Shown here: piece by piece, positions 60,102-64,000 of the stretch | Position numbering within the stretch: position 1 is the first letter of the stretch | Layout: each line of letters starts with the position of its first letter | Assembly (NCBI RefSeq): GCF_036016755.1 | Contig: NZ_JAYXIH010000018.1 | Location: 1-64,000, forward strand | Length of the DNA: 64,000 bases | Source: Aurantimonas coralicida_A | Lineage (GTDB): Bacteria; Pseudomonadota; Alphaproteobacteria; Rhizobiales; Rhizobiaceae | Direction of reading: 5' to 3' | Position numbers and translations under genes: made by a program | The notes under the pieces: model-generated | What the model was told of the DNA's origin: nothing | The model's input: only the letters and a program-made list of their open reading frames with translations | The model's database searches: none

Positions 60102-61103
60102 TCAGCCGCCGAGCACCGCCTTCACCTCCGGCAGATCCTTCAACGGCGTCTGCGGACGCGGGCCGATCTGCCCGATGATATGGCCGGCTGCGGCGACGCC
60201 AAGCCTGGCGCTCTGCTCGTGGTCGAGACCCATCGTATAGCCGCGCAGGAAGCCGCTGGCGAAAAGGTCGCCGGCGCCGGTCGTGTCGAGGATTTCGGGG
60301 ATCGCCAGCGCCGGCACCGCAATGCGCTGGTCGCCCTCGACGACGATGCAGCCCTTTTCGCTGCGGGTCACGGCGCAGAAGCGCTTGGTGTCCTTTGCCA
60401 GTTGGTCGAGCGCGCTGTCGAGATCGTTCACTTCGTAAAGCGACAGCGCCTCGCTTTCATTGGCGAAGACGATGTCGACGGTGCCCGAGCGCATGAGATC
60501 GAGGAATTCGTCCCGGTAGCGATGGACGCAGAATGCGTCGGACAGCGTCATCGCGACCTCGCGGCCATTGTCGTGGGCGATCCGCGCCGCCTCGACGATC
60601 GCCTGCTTGGCGCGCGGCGGATCCCACAGATAGCCCTCGAAATAGGTGACCTTGGCGGCCGCGACGATGGCGGGATCGATATCCTCCGGACCGAGTTCGA
60701 CACAGGCGCCGAGATAGGTGTTCATCGAGCGTTGGCCGTCCGGCGTGACCAGGATCATCGAGCGGGCCGTCGGCGGATGGCCGTCGAGCGGCTTGGTGGC
60801 GTAGTGGACGCCGAGGGCGCGGATGTCGTGGGCGAAAATCTCGCCGAGCTGGTCGTTGGAGACCTTGCCGAAATAGGCGCCGGTTCCGCCGAGGCTGACG
60901 AGGCCGGCGACGGTGTTGCCGGCGCTGCCGCCGGACATTTCGATGCCGGGACCCATGACACCGTAGAGATGCTCGGCGCGTTCGGTGTCGATGAGCGTCA
61001 TGCCGCCCTTCTGGATCGCCTCGCGTTCGAGAAAGCCGTCGTCGGCGCGCGCGATGATGTCGACGATCGCGTTGCCGATCGTGAGAACGTCGTAATCTGT
61101 CAT
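60102..61103 (-). CDS. PfkB-family carbohydrate/adenosine kinase
   Basis: A 333-residue ribokinase-fold kinase. YDVLTIGNAIVDIIARAD at the N-terminus and SGGSAGNTVAGLVSLGG form the substrate side, and DTTGAGDLFASGFLRG (about 290-305) is the PfkB signature with the catalytic Asp. The pattern is that of the alphaproteobacterial adenosine-kinase-like group. I chose ATG 61103; the frame runs to 61235 with no coding character. It is a single gene. Confidence 0.88.
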   Translation of the reverse strand: MTDYDVLTIGNAIVDIIARADDGFLEREAIQKGGMTLIDTERAEHLYGVMGPGIEMSGGSAGNTVAGLVSLGGTGAYFGKVSNDQLGEIFAHDIRALGVHYATKPLDGHPPTARSMILVTPDGQRSMNTYLGACVELGPEDIDPAIVAAAKVTYFEGYLWDPPRAKQAIVEAARIAHDNGREVAMTLSDAFCVHRYRDEFLDLMRSGTVDIVFANESEALSLYEVNDLDSALDQLAKDTKRFCAVTRSEKGCIVVEGDQRIAVPALAIPEILDTTGAGDLFASGFLRGYTMGLDHEQSARLGVAAAGHIIGQIGPRPQTPLKDLPEVKAVLGG

Positions 61104-61237
61104 GATGGGGTCCGTCGTTGCAATCGCGGTCTTCCTAGCGCGCGGGCTGCCGATTGGCCAGACGCGGTCCGCCTGAGACGGCGTTGCGGACACCGGCGCC
61201 GCTGCATATCTCGCAGGGCAATGAAAAGGACGCACCG

Positions 61238-61987
61238 ATGATTTTCGCCTCCGCCCGGCTGGCTTTCGCCGATATTTTCTCAGCCCCCTTTCGCGGAGCG
61301 TTGTGGAAGGCCCTCGGCCTCAGCGCCATCGTGCTGGTTGCCTTGTGGTTCGGCATCGCGGCGATCGCCGAATGGGTCGCGGTGCCGTTCCTGTCCAATC
61401 TGTTTCCCGATGCCCCGTCCTGGGTCGATCAGGCGGGCAGTCTTGCCGGATGGGCGGCCGGTTTCGCATTGGCCATTTTGCTGGCCTTCCTGATCGGGCC
61501 GATCAGTGCGGTGATCGCCAGTCTGTTTCTCGACGATGTGGCGGAGGTGGTCGAGGCGAACACCTATCCCGAAGTGTCCGCCGGCACGGCGATGCCGCTG
61601 ATTCCCGGCCTGATCCTGTCAGTCAAGTTCTTCGGCGTCGTGATCCTCGGCAATCTCCTGGCCCTGGTCCTGCTCCTGGTGCCGGGGATCAACATCGCCG
61701 CCTTCTTCGTGGTCAACGGCTATCTGCTCGGCCGCGAATATTTCGAGTTCGCGGCGATGCGCTATCGCACAGAGGCGGAGGCCAAGGCGTTGCGCGGTCG
61801 CTACGGCACGACGGTGTTTCTGGCGGGGCTGCTCATCGCCGGTTTCCTTGCGGTACCACTGCTCAACCTTTTGACGCCGCTCTTCGCCGCGGCGCTGATG
61901 GTGCATCTGCACCAGCGCGTCTCGCGCAAGGAGGGCGGGTTGATCGCAGGCGAAGCGACGAGCGCGGCCCGCTTGGCGCGGGGGTAA
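61238..61987 (+). CDS. EI24/CysZ-like membrane protein
   Basis: A 249-residue membrane protein with six or so hydrophobic segments. GPISAVIASLFLDDVAEVVE and VPGINIAAFFVVNGYLLGREYFEFAAMR are EI24/CysZ-type features. CysZ is a sulfate permease, but this branch is often annotated only as a sulfate-transporter-like protein. AAAGGA sits 7 bp before ATG 61238. It is divergent from the adenosine-kinase-like gene. Confidence 0.83.
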   Translation: MIFASARLAFADIFSAPFRGALWKALGLSAIVLVALWFGIAAIAEWVAVPFLSNLFPDAPSWVDQAGSLAGWAAGFALAILLAFLIGPISAVIASLFLDDVAEVVEANTYPEVSAGTAMPLIPGLILSVKFFGVVILGNLLALVLLLVPGINIAAFFVVNGYLLGREYFEFAAMRYRTEAEAKALRGRYGTTVFLAGLLIAGFLAVPLLNLLTPLFAAALMVHLHQRVSRKEGGLIAGEATSAARLARG

Positions 61988-62196
61988 GCGGCCGCTTTGG
62001 GTGGAAGCCGGTCATTCGTGAGACTGCGTTAATGGCATCGTTGCGCCCAATGCTGCCCTTCGGCGGCTTAAACCCGGTTCCCAAAAGCAGCCGTCCGTAT
62101 GGTCAGCCGTAATGGTGGTGGAGACGGTTCGCGCCCAGCCATTGCAGGGAGAAAGATGTCATCTTCCGGCGCGGGATCAGGTAGACTAGCGTCGAG

Positions 62197-63030
62197 ATGA
62201 ACGGTCTTTATGTCGCTATTTCGCGCGTCACAATCGAAGGCGAGAGGGTCGTTGCTCCCGGCCTGCGGCTAGAGCCAGCCTATGCGCACGTGTTCGCGCA
62301 CCCCATGCTGGCCGTCAAACCTCCGCCTGAGCCCACTGCCCATCACCCGGCCCCGTGGACTGCGGTTAAACAGTCGGGAAACGTCGAAACCGCGACTGTT
62401 CAGCTTACGCTCGATCCTGAGGGACACGCCTTACCCGACGATGCTTTCTCTCGGGTGCGCTCAGCGATCTCGCTTCTGCGTCTCATATCCGGTTTACCGA
62501 TCCGCGCGCCCGTCTGGTCCGATATCAGTTTCGCCGAGATAGCCAGCGGCAAGGCGCACGGCGGCGTTCGCCAGTTTGATCCGCCGCTTCAATGGCCGAT
62601 GGACGATTATCCGCTCACTCAGGATGTCACGTCCACGCTCGCAACCCTGCTTCCCCGGCTCCGAGAGCGCAGGCAAGAGGACAACTTTGCAGCGGCTTAT
62701 GCCTTACTAGACAGCATGTGGTGGATACCGACGTTGAGCGCGCAGATGATCGCTATCTGGAGTTCGGCCGAAGCGCTCATGCAGCCCAGTCGGAAAAGTA
62801 TGACGAAAGAACTGGCTCGCCTCGCTCGCGGCGCGCTTGGTAAGGACCGCAGCGATGGCGATCGTATCTTTGAGGAGGTTATTCGGCTCTGCGAGGCGAG
62901 AGGGGCGGCGGCACATGCGGGGCGCGAACCTGCGGCAGACGACGTGCAGGCCTCATACCGGATCGCCCGCAACCTGATGATGCGTTCACTCTTGAGTACG
63001 GGGAACCCGCCACCCTTGAGCTATAGATAG
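62197..63030 (+). CDS. Hypothetical protein with a C-terminal HEPN-like (Apea-type) domain
   Basis: A 277-residue soluble protein. The N-terminal half is unfamiliar. From about 160 to 265 the sequence is helical and resembles Apea-like HEPN domains: AAAYALLDSMWWIPTLSAQMIAIWSSAEALM, then TKELARLARGALG and the R235-x4-H240 motif (RGAAAH) that is the RNase signature of HEPN proteins. RNase or nucleotidyltransfer-related defence activity is possible. It is alone, with 209 bp upstream and 152 bp downstream free of genes, and looks somewhat less GC-rich than its neighbours. No partner toxin or antitoxin is seen. Confidence 0.65.
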   Translation: MNGLYVAISRVTIEGERVVAPGLRLEPAYAHVFAHPMLAVKPPPEPTAHHPAPWTAVKQSGNVETATVQLTLDPEGHALPDDAFSRVRSAISLLRLISGLPIRAPVWSDISFAEIASGKAHGGVRQFDPPLQWPMDDYPLTQDVTSTLATLLPRLRERRQEDNFAAAYALLDSMWWIPTLSAQMIAIWSSAEALMQPSRKSMTKELARLARGALGKDRSDGDRIFEEVIRLCEARGAAAHAGREPAADDVQASYRIARNLMMRSLLSTGNPPPLSYR

Positions 63031-63182
63031 CGATTGGAATCGTCCGCTTCAGCCGATACCGGCGCTGGAAGCTGCCGGTTGGAAAATGGCCCGCTCGCGA
63101 TGTTTGATCGGAACGGCACGACGTCAGAATAGGGTCGGAAGCAGCCTTTCGAAACTTGCCGCATGGTCTGGGTCGTTCGGTG

Positions 63183-63989
63183 TCAGCCGGACGCGGTCGG
63201 TTCCGGCAAGAGACCGGCCGGCAGCTCGCGAAGCGGCGCCGGAACGTCGCTCGTCTTGACGTCGGCCTTGCAGAGATCCGCGATCACGCAGGCCTCGCAC
63301 TCGGGCTTGCGCGCCTTGCAGACATAGCGGCCGTGCAGGATCAGCCAGTGATGCGCGTGCCGCAGATACGGTTGCGGAATGACCTTGAGGAGCCCGGCTT
63401 CCACCGCCTCCGGCGTCTTGCCGGGCGCCAGCTTCAACCGGTTGCCGAGCCGCAATATGTGGGTGTCGACGGCGAGCGTCTCCTCGCCGAAGGCGGAGTT
63501 GAGCACCACGCTGGCGGTCTTGCGGCCGACGCCCGGCAGCGCTTCAAGCCCGGCGCGATCGCGCGGCACCTCGCCGCCATGCTGTTCCACCAGGGTCCGG
63601 GCCAGCGCCGCGACGTTCCTGGCCTTGTTGCGATAAAGCCCGATCGTGCGGATATGCTCGCGGATCACCTCCTCGCCGAGGGCGGCCATCTTCTGCGGCG
63701 TGTCGGCGATCTTGAAGAGTTCGCGGGTCGCCTTGTTGACCCCGACATCGGTCGCCTGGGCCGACAACACGACGGCAACGAGGAGGGTGAACGGGTTGGA
63801 ATGTTCGAGTTCCCCCTTCGGGTCCGGCCGCTGCACGGCGAAGCGGCGGAAGATCTCCGCGATTTCGGCGCGCGTATAGGGAATGCGCCGCCGCCGGGCG
63901 GGTGGACGCTGCGTGGATCGACCTTGAGACGAAGCGCCGCTGCTCTTGCGCTTGACCGATTGGGGAAGTGGGACGATCTTTTCTGCCAT
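63183..63989 (-). CDS. nth: Endonuclease III (DNA glycosylase/AP lyase)
   Basis: A 268-residue base-excision repair enzyme for oxidised pyrimidines. LPGVGRKTASVVL is the helix-hairpin-helix, with catalytic K157 and D175 (AVDTHI). C224-x6-C231-x2-C234-x5-C240 binds the [4Fe-4S] cluster. The N-terminal 35 residues are basic and low-complexity (ARRRRIPYTR), a common rhizobial extension over the 211-residue E. coli protein. The C-terminus is about 28 residues beyond the last Cys. Confidence 0.96.
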   Translation of the reverse strand: MAEKIVPLPQSVKRKSSGASSQGRSTQRPPARRRRIPYTRAEIAEIFRRFAVQRPDPKGELEHSNPFTLLVAVVLSAQATDVGVNKATRELFKIADTPQKMAALGEEVIREHIRTIGLYRNKARNVAALARTLVEQHGGEVPRDRAGLEALPGVGRKTASVVLNSAFGEETLAVDTHILRLGNRLKLAPGKTPEAVEAGLLKVIPQPYLRHAHHWLILHGRYVCKARKPECEACVIADLCKADVKTSDVPAPLRELPAGLLPEPTASG

Positions 63990-64000
63990 GTCGGTCCTAT

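Overview
The window is high-GC DNA from an alphaproteobacterium, most likely of the order Hyphomicrobiales (Rhizobiales). Four things point there: a direct-repeat SOS box (GTTC-N7-GTTC) in front of an imuA-imuB-dnaE2 mutasome operon; a complete ccoNOQP/ccoGHIS cbb3 oxidase locus with an FnrL regulator and FNR boxes; a fused CoxAC (subunit I+III) oxidase; and a roughly 100-bp double-hairpin intergenic repeat of the RIME type known from rhizobia. The genus cannot be decided from the sequence.

Layout. 1-3.1 kb is accessory DNA: the right end of an IS3-family element, then a class I methyltransferase that seems to have lost its N-terminus to the IS, a phytanoyl-CoA dioxygenase-like oxygenase and a NeuD/PglD-like hexapeptide acetyltransferase. 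3.4-5.5 kb holds kdgK and uxuA (hexuronate catabolism). 5.6-17.4 kb is a microaerobic respiration island: fnrL, hemN with a hemerythrin-like gene, ccoNOQP, a DUF2270 membrane protein and ccoGHIS. Two FNR boxes lie in the two divergent intergenic regions. 17.4-18.1 kb is a Phd/VapC-type toxin-antitoxin pair. 18.1-24.9 kb is a tctCBA tripartite transporter with an intercistronic hairpin, followed by a HAD phosphatase, an FGGY kinase and a fumarylacetoacetate-hydrolase-family enzyme. 25-32.4 kb has two glycine-zipper lipoproteins, asd, leuB, a GMC dehydrogenase with its Tat-exported small subunit, and gloA. 32.7-39.1 kb is mixed: a ribbon-helix-helix protein, an orphan solute-binding protein, DUF3179, RidA, leuD, an HpcH/citrate-lyase-beta-type enzyme, DUF1737 and a small metallopeptidase.

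39.2-45.2 kb is a second terminal oxidase operon (coxB with a fused cytochrome c domain, coxAC, a small membrane protein, a CtaG-like assembly factor and a triheme cytochrome c). 45.3-51.5 kb is the SOS mutasome. 51.6-64 kb is mostly housekeeping: a YeeE/YedE transporter, a metallophosphoesterase with an Sfp-type phosphopantetheinyl transferase, an SH3 protein, gshB, the RIME-like repeat, glk, mepA, a Gfo/Idh/MocA oxidoreductase, an adenosine-kinase-like PfkB protein, an EI24/CysZ-like membrane protein, an orphan HEPN-like protein and nth.

The window therefore encodes two respiratory branches: a high-affinity cbb3 oxidase with oxygen-sensing control and anaerobic heme synthesis, and a low-affinity caa3-like oxidase. 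I found no rRNA, tRNA, CRISPR array, prophage or recognised defence island. The best candidates for something new are the DUF2270 gene placed head-to-head with ccoG across an FNR box, and the orphan HEPN-like protein near the right end.
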